A stretch of DNA of 64,000 nucleotides from Boswellia sacra (GCA_013180625.2 SNVD02001400.1:496001-560000); one strand, 5' to 3'; shown: positions 35,604 through 48,845, numbered from the stretch's first letter. Numbers and translations are program-made. The notes: a model not told the origin generated them from the letters alone.

Positions 35604-37260
35604 ACAATGCTGATAGTATAAATCAGTATAGTCCACATCAAGCCACTTTAAACTAGCTTCACAGCATTCTCACACATATTCAGGTCTACCTTTGACTCCA
35701 ATATTACTGTCCTTTGAACTGAAGCATCCAAATTTTGTAGCTAGCTGAATCTTGTCATGAGGAAACTACTTCTAAGCCTAAAATGTAAAAATAACTATTT
35801 TTCAATCATTGTAAGAGAATGCATGTAACTAAGCTTCGTAAATAATCCTGCCAAAGACACATCAAACCTAAAATTCAGTCTACTGAATCTATTATAGAGC
35901 CAGATTCAATTTTAGCAAATTAACATACACAAATGATTTTTACAACAACATTAATTTTACTTAATATTGTCTTCTAATTATATATTGCTATTCATTTTTC
36001 AGTCTTGTATGCTTTGGTGTTAATTAAGTTAGTTCTGAGTTTTATTCTCTTCATACAATAGTAATAACTAATGATTTAAAGTTGCAACAAGAAAAATACC
36101 TTCGTAACCATGATCTCATTGTCATGATTATTTGTATAAAGAACTGTTGTCTCAAAAAGAGTGGTACCCTTAGAAAAAGCTTCCTTTATAATACAACATC
36201 CAACATCATGGGAGAAAGGTGCATTGTATACTCAAGGGAGTCCCCCACCTCCGAAACCCAATTTAGAAACCTCCATATCAAGAAGCACATCAATAGAAGA
36301 AGCTGTTGTCTTATCTTTGATGGGTAATGATAACAATTAAAACTTCAAAAAGGTAACATCCCCTAATATTTAACCTCATGAATTGTGAAACGAGCATTAT
36401 TCTTTTGCGATGACATCCAACCAATAAGTACATCTTAAACTTTATCCGATGGTCATGTCAAAAAGGACTTGAGAAGTTTTTAGGATATAACTGAATATAC
36501 TGAAATTTCTTTAAATATGAATGATTTACATGAAGAAACAATTATGCATCCATATTTATTGTTATGGAAATACTCTCCATCCACTTTTTTCCTTTAATTA
36601 TTGCCACCCCTTTATCTTTCTCCTAATCTCAGTTATCATCTTATTATTTGACCAAGGTGTATTTGTTTTCATTCGGTGACTATAACTGAAAATTCAACAC
36701 TTAATATGAGGTGTGTTCAATTGTGCACTTATTTTACATTTCCTCTAAAATCTTATATAAGTTTAGATTTCAACACTCCCAACCCAATCATACGAATTCA
36801 ATTTAAAAAATTTACAAAACTAAAAAGATTTAGCTTTTTAGATCGAAGTAGGTTTTCAGCTTTATCAAACATCCTATAATATTACTACTCACTTAGCAAA
36901 GAAATTTCTTATGTTAAAAGTTTGTTTCTTTGTTCAGTAACTCAAGTAATAGAATCATTTTTTTTCCTTCAAGCATTCCAAACATTAGAGACTTGTAAGA
37001 CACATACTACAATTCAAGAAGCAAATATGATCTAACAACAACTGAGAGAAAATCCAATCAATTATTTGTTTGAAGAAAGACCAAATATAGTAAAATAGCA
37101 ATACTTCATAGTAAATATTAGGAACTATATCGATATACATTGTTGAGGTAAATTAAGAAAACTCATCTAAAAGTAGACTTAAAAAGCTTACCTCTAAACC
37201 TTGACTACCCCGTTTTACGGGATGTGAAATTTGAATCTTTCCTCCATTTTTTCTTTTTTC

Positions 37261-38800
37261 AAAAGAAACAAGAGCTTGGTAATGGCTGTAAATGCCTCAT
37301 ATACAATGAGTATGAAGTGAAGTTGACTTACCAACTTCCACTCAGAACAACCTACAAGGTGTTCAATGTTGCAAACTAACTATCGAATAAGTTGCGTTAA
37401 AAAACTAATTAACGTTTTTAAATAGTTTTACTGTCCAATCCTTCACAAATTTTGTGGATGATGCACATCATCATTTACTTATTTTTTAATAAAAGTACAC
37501 TTCATACTTACATGCATTTCTCCCTATATCCTTAGTTTTCTATTCGTATTTCAGTTTCTAGTACTGGAGTCTTGATCTTAATGCTGTCAGGTGAGTAGTA
37601 TTAAAGTATAAAATTAATATTGAGCCTCTATCTACTAACTTAAAAGGGGTACACTTAATATGATATCAGAGCTGTTTTACCTAATAGTCTAATGTTTGAA
37701 TCCCTCTATTACAAATTGAAAAGAAAATTATGTTGGCCAACATATAAAACCCAAAAAAATTGTCAAGAGTGGCAAACTTAATAATGACTAATATAAGTGA
37801 TACTTCAAAAGAGTTTGTGAAGACCATATAAAATCCAAAAGAGGTTGTGAGGAGTGGCAAACTTAACAATGACTAACATAAGTGATGAATAATACTAAAC
37901 TTCCAACCTTCATATGACCGTAACTCTACAACTTAACGTGGCAGCTTAAGTGATAAAATTCTACTGGAGATGTAACTCCCTTTATCCATTTTTGTTTTTT
38001 CCTCCTCTAGTGATTTTTTGCTATATAAACTGCCATGTCAAATTTCCATTGTATAAAGATTATAAGTCTAACATTATTGTATAAGTGATAATTGAGTTCT
38101 TGTAAAACTAGGGATTCTATAATCTATAATCTAATGCTTACTTCAATTCTCAGGATCAGTTAATCTATAGTCTAATTTGTTTACTTCAATTCTTAGGGTC
38201 ACTTGAATGGTCCATGGAGTGCTCCAACGGTAGCATCAATAGAACATTTCAAAAATATTGGATCACTCCAATAATTTTCTTGGAGCACAATAATTTTATG
38301 AAAATTTTGCAGTTATTCTTGTGGCAAGAAACACTCTCCACTATCATTAAAAGGCAATGAGATATGTCATATTATAAAGGATATTAACCAAATCAAAAAT
38401 ACCACTAGTTCTTTTACGAAGTAGATTTGTTTCTCCTATTATCAGTCAGCAAGAATTGTGTATTTTTTAAGAACAAGCAAATTTGATAAATTGACACAAA
38501 GATGTTTGTTTTTGTATTCAAAAAATATTTTTTGAAAATGCACATTTATCAACATATTTTAAATAAATATTAATAACATATTCTTTTTAAAATTTATTGT
38601 ATTCAAAACCAACCACATATTTTATTGAATTTTGAAAATGAAAACACAAAATACAAAAAACAAACACACCTACACCACCCCAAATTCATACTATGTTTAA
38701 CAAAATAATAGAATATTGCTGTAAGTTTGATATTCTATACATGTGCGTAAGTGATTTCTAAGGAGGCTTGATTAGCAGACAAATCTAAGGAATTCTGATC
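37261..38800. other. Spacer between reductase pseudogene 1 and the hAT insertion
   Basis: Presumably promoter and intergenic DNA of the old reductase pair; no gene seen. It contains an 84-bp direct repeat (copies from 37741 and 37825, sharing GAGTGGCAAACTTAA and AATGACTAA.ATAAGTGAT). Confidence 0.45.
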
Positions 38801-39768
38801 CCCATCATTAGGGTTGTTCGAAATAAACCAACCTGATTGGGTTTGATAGGGTTGTAGCTAGATATTATTGAAGAAAAACCCAAAATCGGGTTCTAATGAT
38901 TGGGTTTTAGTAGAATTGGGTTCTGATCGGACTTTTTGTATATAAACCCGATAATACTCGAACTGATATATATTTCTTAAGAAACATTAATTATGCCAGG
39001 TGTTTATCTATGATTAGCGGCTTACGCAATATTATCATGGATACCACATCGGATTAGCTATATAAAATGAGCTCAATTTCCTAAACCTAACCTAAATGCA
39101 ATTCTACTCCCCTACCACCAAATCGCACCATTCCTCCTCCATAGCTCCTCTCCAACGCCACTTGATTCGTCGTTTCTTCGAATCCTCCCTTATCTTATGG
39201 CTAGCCTCTCTTGCGCTCACGATTCACTATCACTCCACCCTTCTCTTTCTTGAACTCGCAGATTGCCTCCAATAGTCCAATTTCCTCTCACCTCCATTAT
39301 AGCTCACCTCTTCTCTTGCTTGCCACACCAAATAGAAATCTTGGGTGGCTTCTATGTTAAGGTTAGGTGGTTGTTCTGTATTGGGTTTGTTAGGTATTTT
39401 GGATCATGGCTGAGTGTTTGGGTATATGTTAGGCATGAGGAGTTTGGCCAGTTGTTGGAATTTTGGGTATTTTTAGGTTGTCTCTGTTAACTATCTTGGC
39501 TTTAGGGAAGCATGAAGAGTGGTGAATGATGCAACATATGTTGTTCTCTTTAATGCAATTCAAAAAATTGATGTTAGAAGACGTAATGGCAATGTAGCTC
39601 TTGTATCATTACTACAAGCACTACACTTGGAGTTTTGTAAGTATAGATAGTTGATTATACAGGCTGAAATTACTATTTAATTGATTACTTGACTTAATCA
39701 ATTGGCTTTTACTTGTAAATATAGATACATGGTATATAGGTGTGCAGATGTCTTTTTAATATGCTTTT

Positions 39769-42700
39769 TATTAAATCTCTATATGGAAAGTTAGGATTGA
39801 AGTTTCAATTGGTTGATTTGTAGAGATTCTAGAAATTATATAGCAGATTTTCTTTCCTATTTTATATGCTTTATTGAACTATATATATGTACATTTCTTG
39901 ATAGTGAAACATACATTGAAATTCTTCTTCTAAACTCTTTTCTCTCTTTCTCGACATGGTATCAAAGTAGAGAAGAGATCCTAGGGTTCCTTAGGTTTTT
40001 AACTAAAAAAAGGAAAAAAGAGAGAAATTAGAAATTAGGGTTTTGGCATGATTTCTAATCTGCCCTGTTCAAGCCAGCAATGAACATCACCGCTCTCTTC
40101 ATCAGAGTCACCAGACCTAGCTGTAAAAACCCTCCTATCGTCACTAGAAAACGTCGTCAGAATCTATCTTCGGTCACTAGAAGTTTGTTGTTTTCAACTT
40201 TTTTTTTTCATCAAAATCTATTGTTGTTCGCTGTTTTGAAGGTTTCTCTAGTCAAATCGTCATCCTTTGCTACCAATTTGTGCTTCGTTTTAGTTTTTTT
40301 AAAGCTTCCGTCTAGCTATTGTGTTGGGTTGTTGTGTATTTTTTTTCTCTTCTTTTTCGCAAAGGGTTTCTTAGTCTAAAAATTGTCATGTGATGGCCTC
40401 CTCTATGGTTTTCGATCCAGATTTGGTGCTTTTATCACGGTGGTAAAGTTGAAAGAGGGTAATTTTAAGTTATGGTCACAAGCAGTTGCAAACTTTCTGA
40501 GGGTTCAAGATAAAGCTGATTACTTAACAAATGATCCTCCATCTAAGGACTCGAAAGAATTTTCTAAATGGATTCAAGAAGACAATTTGATTTCACATGG
40601 TTGTGGAACAATATGGAGCCGTCTCTTGCAGCAACTGTGATTATCAAAGAGTTGTGGACTTCACTTCAAGACAGGTTTGACAAATCTCAAAATGTTTCTC
40701 AAATTTTTGATGTTTATTATACTTTATTTTCTTGTCAGCAAGGTGATAAAACATTAAGTGAACATTTAAGAGCAATCGAAGGATTAATAGACTACTATTG
40801 TTAAGACATTAAGGAAACAACGGGAAGAATTATTTGTTGTTAAGTTTTTGTCTAGCTTAACTATTGTCTATGAAAGTGCTAAAAATAGTATCTTGACTAA
40901 GAAAGATCTCCCTAGTCTGAAAAATGGTGTATGCTTGACTTCAATAGTTATCTACCTCTTAACATAATCAAGAAGCGTCTGCATTGGTTGCTTATGGCAG
41001 ATGAGGCAAAGGATCTTTTTCTGGGCGAGGTGGTAGAGTTCCTTGTTCTTATTATGGTCGGCTTAATCATCCTTCAGAAAAGTGTTAGGATATATTTGGA
41101 AAACCTGAATGGGCAAATCAAAGCTCTGAGAAGCGTCTTTCCTTTGGTAATTCTTTTGACTCTCATGTTCAACCTTCTGTGTAGTTTCATCATATATCTA
41201 AGAGTCAACCAGCCAGTGAGCATTCAACTTCTTTAGTCCAAATAGGTAAGCCTATTGCCTTATTTTCTTCTTCTTACCCACATCATTGGATTATAGATTC
41301 TGGAGCTTCTTCTCACATGACTAGTAATGATTCTCTTTTTAGTTCTTTCATCCCTTCTAACGAACAGTCATTTGTTGTTCTTACTGATGGTTCTAAAGCC
41401 CAAGTAAAAAGCTCTGGAACCATTCATACATCTAGTTCAAATTTGTCACCAATGTTATATGTTCCTCAATTTTTTGTTAATCTTTTATCTATCAGTCAGT
41501 TAACTAAGAATTGAAATTGCTCAGCCACTTTTTTTTCATCTTATTGTATTTTTCAGGATCGTGGTACGAGGAAGATGATTGGCACGAGTATAAGGAGATT
41601 GGTGTTTATCACTTGTTTGAAACACTTTTGTCTTCTCCCATAGCTCTCACTTCTCCTATCTCCTCAGAACATTAGCATTATTGTTTAGGTCATCAATCCA
41701 ATAAATTGCTTCAGCATATGGGTTTTTCTAGTCAAACTAAAATTGAGTGTGAGTCTTGTCAATTAGGTAAACATTCTCGTTCTTCATTTCGTGGTCAAGT
41801 AAATAAAATTAGTGACCAACCGTTTGACTTGGTTCACTTAGATGTATGGGGTCCTTGTCGCGTTATGAACAATCATGGATTTAAATATTTTGTATCCTTT
41901 ATTAATGATCATTCTAGACTTACTTGGTTGTATTTCCTAAAAGACATCCGAGGTCCCTCATATGTTTTAATTATTTTATAATGAAATAAAGACTCAGTTT
42001 GGTATTTCTATTAAAGTTTTACGTTCTGATAATGCTTTAGAATATACCTCTTCTACACTTTCTACCTTTCGTAGTACTCATGGGATTTTTCATCAAACAT
42101 CATGTGCTTACACCCCTTAGTAGAATAGGGTTGCTAAGCAAAAAAATAGACATTTATTAGATATGGCTTGAACTCTATTATTTCATATTAAAGTCCCATC
42201 AAATTATTGGGGGCAAGCATTACGTACAACATGTTACCCCATTAATCGGCTTCTTTCTTCTGCTCTTTAGTTTCGATCTCCCTATTCTGCCTTAATTTAT
42301 TCAACTTGTTTTTCCTATTCCTTCTCGTATTTTTTATTGTGTTTGTCTTGTCCATCCTCATCGGGCTTCTGATAAACTGTCCCCTCGGTCAACTATGTGT
42401 ATATTTCTTAGGTATTCTAGAACTCAAAAATGTTACAAATATCTTGACCCTTACTCCAAAAAAACTTTTGCAAGTGCAGATATCACCTTTTTTGAGTCCA
42501 CACCATATTTTTCGTCTAGTGGTTCTAGTCTTGACACTGGTCTAATTCATCCTCTTAAACCAATGTCGGTTCTGCCTAGTCCTTCTACTCCACTACTCCT
42601 AGTTTGTTTTAGACGAAAGTCGCGTCAATCCGATGCTTTACAAGATGATTTACCGTTTTCTGATCTGCTTTTCATTCAAAAATCTATCTCTACTGAAGAT

Positions 42701-44631
42701 CGAACTCATTCTACAAATGAATATTCTGATCTTGATCTTCCTATTACTTTTTGCAAAGAAACAAAAAATTCTCAGAGGTATCCTCTTTCTCATCGTTTGA
42801 TGTCTTATCCTCGTCTATTCACTCTTTTATTTTGTGTTTATCTGTAATTTCTATTCCTAAAAATTATCAGGAAGCTATGGCTCATCTTAGCTGGAGAAAA
42901 GCTATGGAAGATGAGATGTCAGCTTTTTATGATCATGATACATGGGACTTACAAAAATTACCAGTTGGCAAAGAAGTGGTTGGTTGTCATTGGGTCTTTA
43001 TTATCAAATATCATCCTAATGGTACTATTGAACGCTCGAAAGCCCATCTTGTCACGAAAGGGTATACTCAAACTTATGGTGTTGACTTTGTTGAGACTTT
43101 TTCTCCAGTTGTTAGGCTCATTTCAGTCCGCATTCTCATTTCCTTAACAGTGTTCTTTGGTTGGCCAATCTTCCAATTGGATGCAAAAAATGCATTCTTT
43201 TATGGTGATTTACATGAGGAGTTTTATATAGAGCAACCACCTGGGTTTTTTGCTCAGGGGTAGTTAACACCTTCTATTTGCAAGTTAAAGAAGGCAATTT
43301 ATGGCTTGAAGCAGTCACCTAGGACATGGTTTGAAAAATTGAGTGGAGTTTTAGCTTTGATCAACTTCTTCTACTGTCAATTTGATCACTCAGTGTTTGT
43401 TAAACATACAGGATCAGACATTGTTGTACTTATGATTTATGTGCATGATATCATTGTGACCAGAAGTGATTCTAATGGCATAAAAGAAGTAAAAAGACAA
43501 CTAAAGACATATTTTCAAACAAAAGAGTTAGGGTAATTTAGATACTTTCTTGATGTTGAAGTTTTAAAGAGTAGAGAAGGTATCATTTTATCTCAGAGAA
43601 AGTATGTGCAATACTTAATTGATGAGATGGGTATATTAGGGTCTAAGCCAGTAAAGACCCCTATGAATCCTAATGTAATATTGGATGATGATAACAGTCC
43701 AAATTTTGAAGATAAGAAAATATATAGAAGTCTTGTTGGTAAGTTGATTTACCTTACTATCACTAGATCTGATATTACTTTTTGCAGTGGAAGCAGTTAA
43801 TCAGTATATACAAAATCTGAAGAAGATCCAACGGAAAGTTGTGTATAGAATTCTAAGATATCTAAAACAATCTATTGATAAAGGAATTCTCTATAAGAAA
43901 GATAAAGAGTTGGATATTGCTAGCTATTCTGATGCTGATTAGGCTAGTTCCAAAACCGATAGGAAGTCCACGAGTGGATATTGTACTTTTTTTAGAGGAA
44001 ATCTAGTGACTTGGAGAAGTAAAAAGTAACATGTAGTTGCAAGATCCAATGCAGAGGCAGAGTATCGTGATATGGCTCATACAGTATGTGAGATTATGTG
44101 GGTGAAGAATTTATAAACTAAGATTGGAATTGTTTTCAGAAAGCTATCAATAATGTTTTGTGATAATGTGACGGCAACATATATTATTAACAATCCAGTG
44201 TTTCATGAGATGACTAAACACATTGAAGTGGATCATCATTTTGTTCATGAATCTGTAATTGGCGGAGAGGTTATCACATCCTATGTTAAGTCTGAAGGCC
44301 AAATTAGAGATTTTTTATCAAGGCTATTCATAAAAGAGTTTTTCTTCATCTGTGTTTCAAGTTTAGCATCGAGAATATCTATACTCCAACTTGAGGAGAA
44401 GTGTTAAATCTCTATACAGAAAAGTATGATTAAAGTTTCAGTAGGCTGATTTGTAGAGATTCTAGAAATTATATAGTTGATTTTCTTTCCCATTTTAGAT
44501 GCTTTATTGAACTATATATATGTACACTTCCTGACAATGAATTATTGAACTATATATATGTACACTTCCTAACAATGAAATATACATTGAAACTCTTCTC
44601 CGAAACTCTTTTCTCTCTCTCTCTCTCAACA
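39769..44631 (+). mobile_element. Ty1/copia LTR retrotransposon, decayed
   Basis: The element is 4,863 bp with the target duplication CTTTT on both sides (39764-39768 and 44632-44636). The 5' LTR is 39769-39956 and the 3' LTR 44402-44631. The 3' copy is longer because a ~40-bp segment (TTATTGAACTATATATATGT...) is duplicated inside it. The primer site TGGTATCAAAGTAG follows the 5' LTR (initiator tRNA-Met type, partly mutated). The polypurine tract CTTGAGGAGAAG precedes the 3' LTR. Gag, protease, integrase, reverse transcriptase and RNase H follow in Copia order but are broken. Confidence 0.95.
40386..44360 (+). pseudogene. Copia gag-pol polyprotein, many stops and frameshifts
   Basis: Domains in order: Gag (NFKLWSQAVANFLRVQ, LWTSLQDRFDKS; 40460-40800); protease with intact WIIDSGASSHM (41287-41319); integrase zinc region (CESCQLGKHSRSSF) and core start (DLVHLDVWGPC, INDHSRLTWLYFLK; 41750-41940); reverse transcriptase (CHWVFIIKYHPNGTIERSKA, GVDFVETFSPVVRLISVRI, QLDAKNAFFYGDLHEEFYIE; 42990-43260). 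The catalytic YVDD is YVHD here (43438-43449). RNase H remnants follow (SDAD-stop-ASSKTDRKSTSGYC, SNAEAEYRDMAH, HIEVDHHFVHE; 43930-44330). Several stops are single C-to-T or G-to-A changes of conserved codons, for example TAGTAG for CAGCAG at 42118-42123, TGA for CGA at 42169 and TAG for TGG at 43939. Confidence 0.93.
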
Positions 44632-45169
44632 CTTTTCATCTCTCCTATTTTCACAATTTTTCATCTTTTTCTTTTTTTATTTCTCTTACGTCTCTATAGT
44701 TCTAGTTCTAAATTTCTTTTTCCGGGATTTTTGGTTGGGTTCAATGTCTCTATTTTTTTGTATTTTTTTTCTTCTTTGATTTTTGAGCATGTGTACAATG
44801 ATTTATTTGCAATCTTTGTTTAAAATTTTCAACCAGAACAACCCGTATAACCCAAACAACTCGATTAGGCACGTTACGCATCAGGTATGTTTGGATAAAA
44901 CCTGATCATGGGCATAATTCTTGTAACCCGATGGTGCATCGGGTTGAGTCAGATATGTCAAAACCCGACCTAACCCGACCCATGTGCACCCATGCCCATC
45001 ATTTTTAACCAAGATATTCATCTTATTCCTTTTAATTTTGAGAAAACTAAGAAGAAAATGTTTTAATCCTATAGGTCGAACCAATTCTATAAAATTTGAA
45101 AATGTCTTAGGCTTGTAGGTCGAACCAATTCTATAAAATTTTATTGCTTTGGTGGAGTATCTGCAAATT

Positions 45170-47880
45170 TCTAGGAAGATTTAGCAAGAGCATCAAACTT
45201 CCTTATGCCAACCACTTCATGAATAGGCATAACATCATTCATTTCTGTCAAATCCTCTAACGCAAGTTTCACTATCAATGCTCCAATGTAGATATCGAGG
45301 CTCTTAACTTTTGTTGTCCCTGCAAAATCAACAAAAAATCTGATAAATTGCTCTCCTAAAACAAGTTTTAGTTTGGTTTGGAAATCTCTGGTGGAGAAAC
45401 AATAAGGTTAAGAACTCTGAAACACATCCATTGCACAGGAAAAAGCCATTACCAACTATATTTGGAAATGATGCTTTTAGAAGAAAGTAAGAGTTTAATA
45501 TACTAGGGATTGGGATTATATCATCTTCCTGGTGGAAAAGCCATGCCAGAGCTAGTTGAGGGGTGCAACCATGCTTTGCCAGCAATGTTTGCAAATCGGG
45601 TATAGGGGCTGACCAATACTATAGCCTGAGAAGGCCGGGGCCCCTTGGTTCTGAAAATTTGTTCATTACCCTACTTCATATAAAAACTTTTTAAATGAAA
45701 AATTACTTTGGGCCCTTCCAGATCCTTAACAGATTTCTTGGAGCCCATTACCTTTTAAGTGTTTAATGACAAATGTCTTTAACTCCTTTCATTTTCATAA
45801 TTTTTTCAATGATAACACAATTATCATATCATGTCCATGACTCAATAATCTTTATTTCAATTACTCAAGTAATGAAATATATTTTTTTGACTTTATTAAA
45901 AAAAAGAGACAAGATTGATTTATTTACCTTTTATCTACTCGAATTATATTTTTTCATAAAAAATAATTTCGTATTAAAGATTTAAGTTTAGATATTCGTA
46001 TAATATCCTCATTATTTAATTATTTTATTTATTTAATTATTTTATTTGAAGTTTATAATTATACTTTATTTTTCATATTTTATTTGAGAATTGATAATTT
46101 AAAAAAAAGTAGAATTTAAAAAAAAGTTTTTTAAAAATCCACATGAATATGTTTTATTGACAAATACTTATTTATATTATTTGATTTGTATAATTTACAA
46201 GATTAAAAAAATAAGTCAAATTCTAGATTCTTAATTTGATGATTAACTAATATAAAAGTCATAATAATTTGTTTTCTTTTATACATGACAAATACTTATT
46301 TATTATTTTGTTGCTTATTCATGCAGATTCAACATACCCAAGTGCATATGCTTTCTTTATTGTGTTGACACTAGCTTTATACAACCCAATGTATTTTATT
46401 ATTCCCTCCTCCACTAGTTTCTTGAGCTCCCCCATCTTTGTTACCAAAAGTGAATCAAAGCAAAACAGTTATCAGATCTAAGTGCACTTGGGTATGTTGA
46501 ATCTGCATGAATAAGCAACAAAATAATATTTGCAAAGGTAAAATCTATTGCAACTTACAGTGTCCTCTATTGGCACCAAAGTGTCTACACGATGCTGATA
46601 GTAGAGGTCAATATAGTCGCATCAAGCCGCTTAAGACTAGCTTCACAGCCCGAACATGTTCAGGGGTAACCTTGGACCCAAACTGAAACCCCTCTGGTAT
46701 GGTAATACCAAATTTTGTTGCTAAATGAACTTTTTCTCGAGGGAGCTGCTTCAAGGCCTACAAGAAAAATAACTCTGTTCATCAATTCTAGAACAGAAAT
46801 GCTAAATCCCAGAGAGACGTCTTGGAAAATGGAATGACCACAATGAATATACTTTTTTTAGAAAATTCTTTTTTAAGCAGTGAACATAGGCAATTCAACA
46901 GTTAGATTCGTACTATTAAAACAAAGTACAGGTTAATGTTTGCTCACAACATCTTTCTGAAAGTTGATGCATTTTTTTTTCCAGCTTTACACCAAAAGTT
47001 TTCTGAGCAATTATCTTTCTCCTTTTGTATTTACCACTAGGCAGATATAGGTCATGGGTGGGTGGCAAAGGTAGGCAAAGTGGAGATAAATTGAAATATG
47101 ACTGAATGAGCAGAACTATAATTTGTCCCCATATTCTGATTTTTTTTTTTTCACAGCCTGCTCAACTAAGGTCTGAACTGGTAAATTGAAAAAACATACC
47201 TTGCCAACCATGATCTCATTATCATGATTTTCTCCATAGACATCAGCTGTGAAAGAAGAAGGTGATACCCCTGCAAAACACTTCCTTTATAAGTGAATAC
47301 CCAGCTTCATGGGGAAGAGGAGCGTTCAGTAGTCCAAAAAGTCCACACATCCAAAGCCCAATTTTGACACCTGAAAGCCAGAAAAGGACACCATGAGCAA
47401 AGAAAACTCTAAATGTTTGTCCCACCGGACAATTCCCTTGATCTAAATGATAAAACTGTTGTTAGGCAGCTCTTCTCCATTTTTATGATTGCCAAAACAT
47501 GACTGAACTCTGAAGATTCCATAATTATTTACCTTTTCCAGCATAATTTCTTCTGATTTAATCCAATTCTTGAAGCACTAAGTCTAGGAGTCTAGGTAAA
47601 GAATGGAGATTAAAAGCTGGTAGACATTTATATTCCTAATCAAATATGAGATGCTCAATGAAACTCAGACACTGTATATTAAGTTCTAAAACTCGGTGAT
47701 CGATACAGATTCTTAACAAGAAGATATTGACCCTTGACCAACAGTGTAGTTACTTTCTATCACTCCTACTATATGCAAGTGAATTGAGGTAAATTAAAAA
47801 GCAAAATAACAGAAGACTTGTTACCTCCAAACCTCGCTTTTGGGACATGGACTTGAGATTTCTCTGCTATTGCTGTCTTC
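45170..47880 (-). pseudogene. Aldo-keto reductase pseudogene 2 (AKR13-like)
   Basis: Paralogue of the pseudogene at 32036-37260, same strand and exon order. Remnants in sense order: degenerate N-terminus (47820-47870); SKLGFGC exon (47200-47372), with an early stop; LKQLPREKVHLATKFGI and the following barrel segment (46570-46757); [20 protein letters not shown] (46347-46440), cut off where an inverted repeat starts; HGCTPQLALAWLFHQEDD-IIPIP (45515-45594); the C-terminal TKVKSLDIYIGALIVKLALE to DALAKSS-stop (45175-45320). The GPLGRGFFGG exon is missing. The first copy carries several insertions; this copy has none inside its exons, but it has stops and a truncated exon and cannot make an enzyme. 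The DNA between 45640 and 46300 is AT-rich and uninformative. Confidence 0.88.
46303..46526. repeat. 44-bp perfect inverted repeat around an exon fragment
   Basis: The arm at 46303-46346 (TTATTTTGTTGCTTATTCAT...) is exactly the reverse complement of 46483-46526. The 136-bp spacer holds the truncated [10 protein letters not shown] exon of reductase pseudogene 2. The unit could fold into a long hairpin. Confidence 0.9.
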
Positions 47881-48845
47881 AAAGGAAGCAGAGCGTCGGA
47901 GCTTAGGTTATAGGTGGAGTTGTTGCTCCAATATATGTGATACTGGTCACCAGCGAGTTAGAAAATGGGTAAATTAGCCAAAATAACTCAACGAAATTTT
48001 GGTATCAAGACTGGCCAACTGCCTAGAAAGTCAATCTAGAATTTTCTGCATAGGGAATTGCTATACAATTGTTAAGTCTTTTTGTCTGAAATGCAACAGC
48101 AGAATTTTTTTTTTCAAAAAAAAAATAAACAAATAAAAGAGTGGCTGTAGGATGAGCTATTACGGAAACTCTTACTTGATGTTACATTAAGCTCAATCTA
48201 TTGCTTTAACCTGATAAACTGAAAGAAAGTAGAAGTTGCTGGCATGAATGCCCATCTTAAATGGGGTAAAGGCTAACGTTGAAGTTGTTAGTCCAAGTTG
48301 ACAAGTCCATTTTAGCTTTTTAGTATTACTAAGATGCATAATTGCAATAATAGCTAATTTACTCTTCAATATCAAAGGGGTTTTGTCATAGAAGATAGGA
48401 AGAGAGAGATACTGAAGCTTTTGTAGGAAAAAAAACTATAAAATTCTTTTACTAGCATTTGATCCTTAATTAATGGGAATTTTAATAGATTTCATTAGTG
48501 GTTGCAAAGATTTGTAGTTATTTGTTGGATTAAACTTTAAAGGGTCTATGTGTAATCCTATCAAATCATAGAAGAAAGTTGTACTAATGTCTCATAAAGT
48601 TGTTATCTGGACTTTTTGGGAATTGATTTTGTACTAATTTGCCTATATTTTTTGTGATACGAGTAGCTCAACAATAAAAAATTCTCGTGTGGGCAGTGAA
48701 ATAAGCAAGGAACGGTGTCGTTTGACGAGTCCATACGTCATCGTTTTGCTCTATGTTGAAAAACAAATGAAATTAAAATAACGATTAAAACAAATAAATA
48801 TCGAAAGCGTGAAGGTAGCTTGTTGGTGAGAAATCAAATTGAAAG
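47881..48845. other. Intergenic DNA upstream of the p24 gene
   Basis: Should contain the p24 promoter and 5' untranslated region. I see no clear TATA box close to the start and no gene. Confidence 0.4.

Larger units (their letters stand above)
32036..37260 (-). pseudogene. Aldo-keto reductase pseudogene 1 (AKR13/perakine-reductase-like), split by insertions
   Basis: Relatives are NADPH-dependent cytosolic reductases. Exon remnants in sense order: a degenerate N-terminus (37190-37250); the LGFGC-type exon (about 36110-36300), with stops; QLPHDKIQLATKFG (35610-35770), whose 3' part VDTLVPIED lies at 34410-34450 beyond a TRIM insertion; [12 protein letters not shown] and [16 protein letters not shown] (34140-34310); RELGIRMVAYGPLGRGFFGG (32640-32733); RFANLAAKYHCTPP then a TAG and LALAWLLH (32380-32470); ENLDDNIGSLVLKLTEENLK (32036-32140). 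Stops and frameshifts occur in most exons. A Mutator-like element sits in the intron before the GPLGRGFFGG exon. A paralogue in the same order and strand lies at 45170-47880. Confidence 0.88.
38809..44994. mobile_element. Non-autonomous hAT-type transposon carrying a nested Copia element
   Basis: A perfect 8-bp duplication CCCATCAT flanks the unit (38801-38808 and 44995-45002). The ends are TAGGGTTGTTCG and, inverted, CATGGGTGCACA, loosely alike as in many hAT ends. Repeated GGGTT/AACCCGA motifs fill the outer 150 bp on both sides. Without the Copia insertion it would be about 1.3 kb and non-coding. Frames at 39263-39490 have no recognisable domain. Confidence 0.82.
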
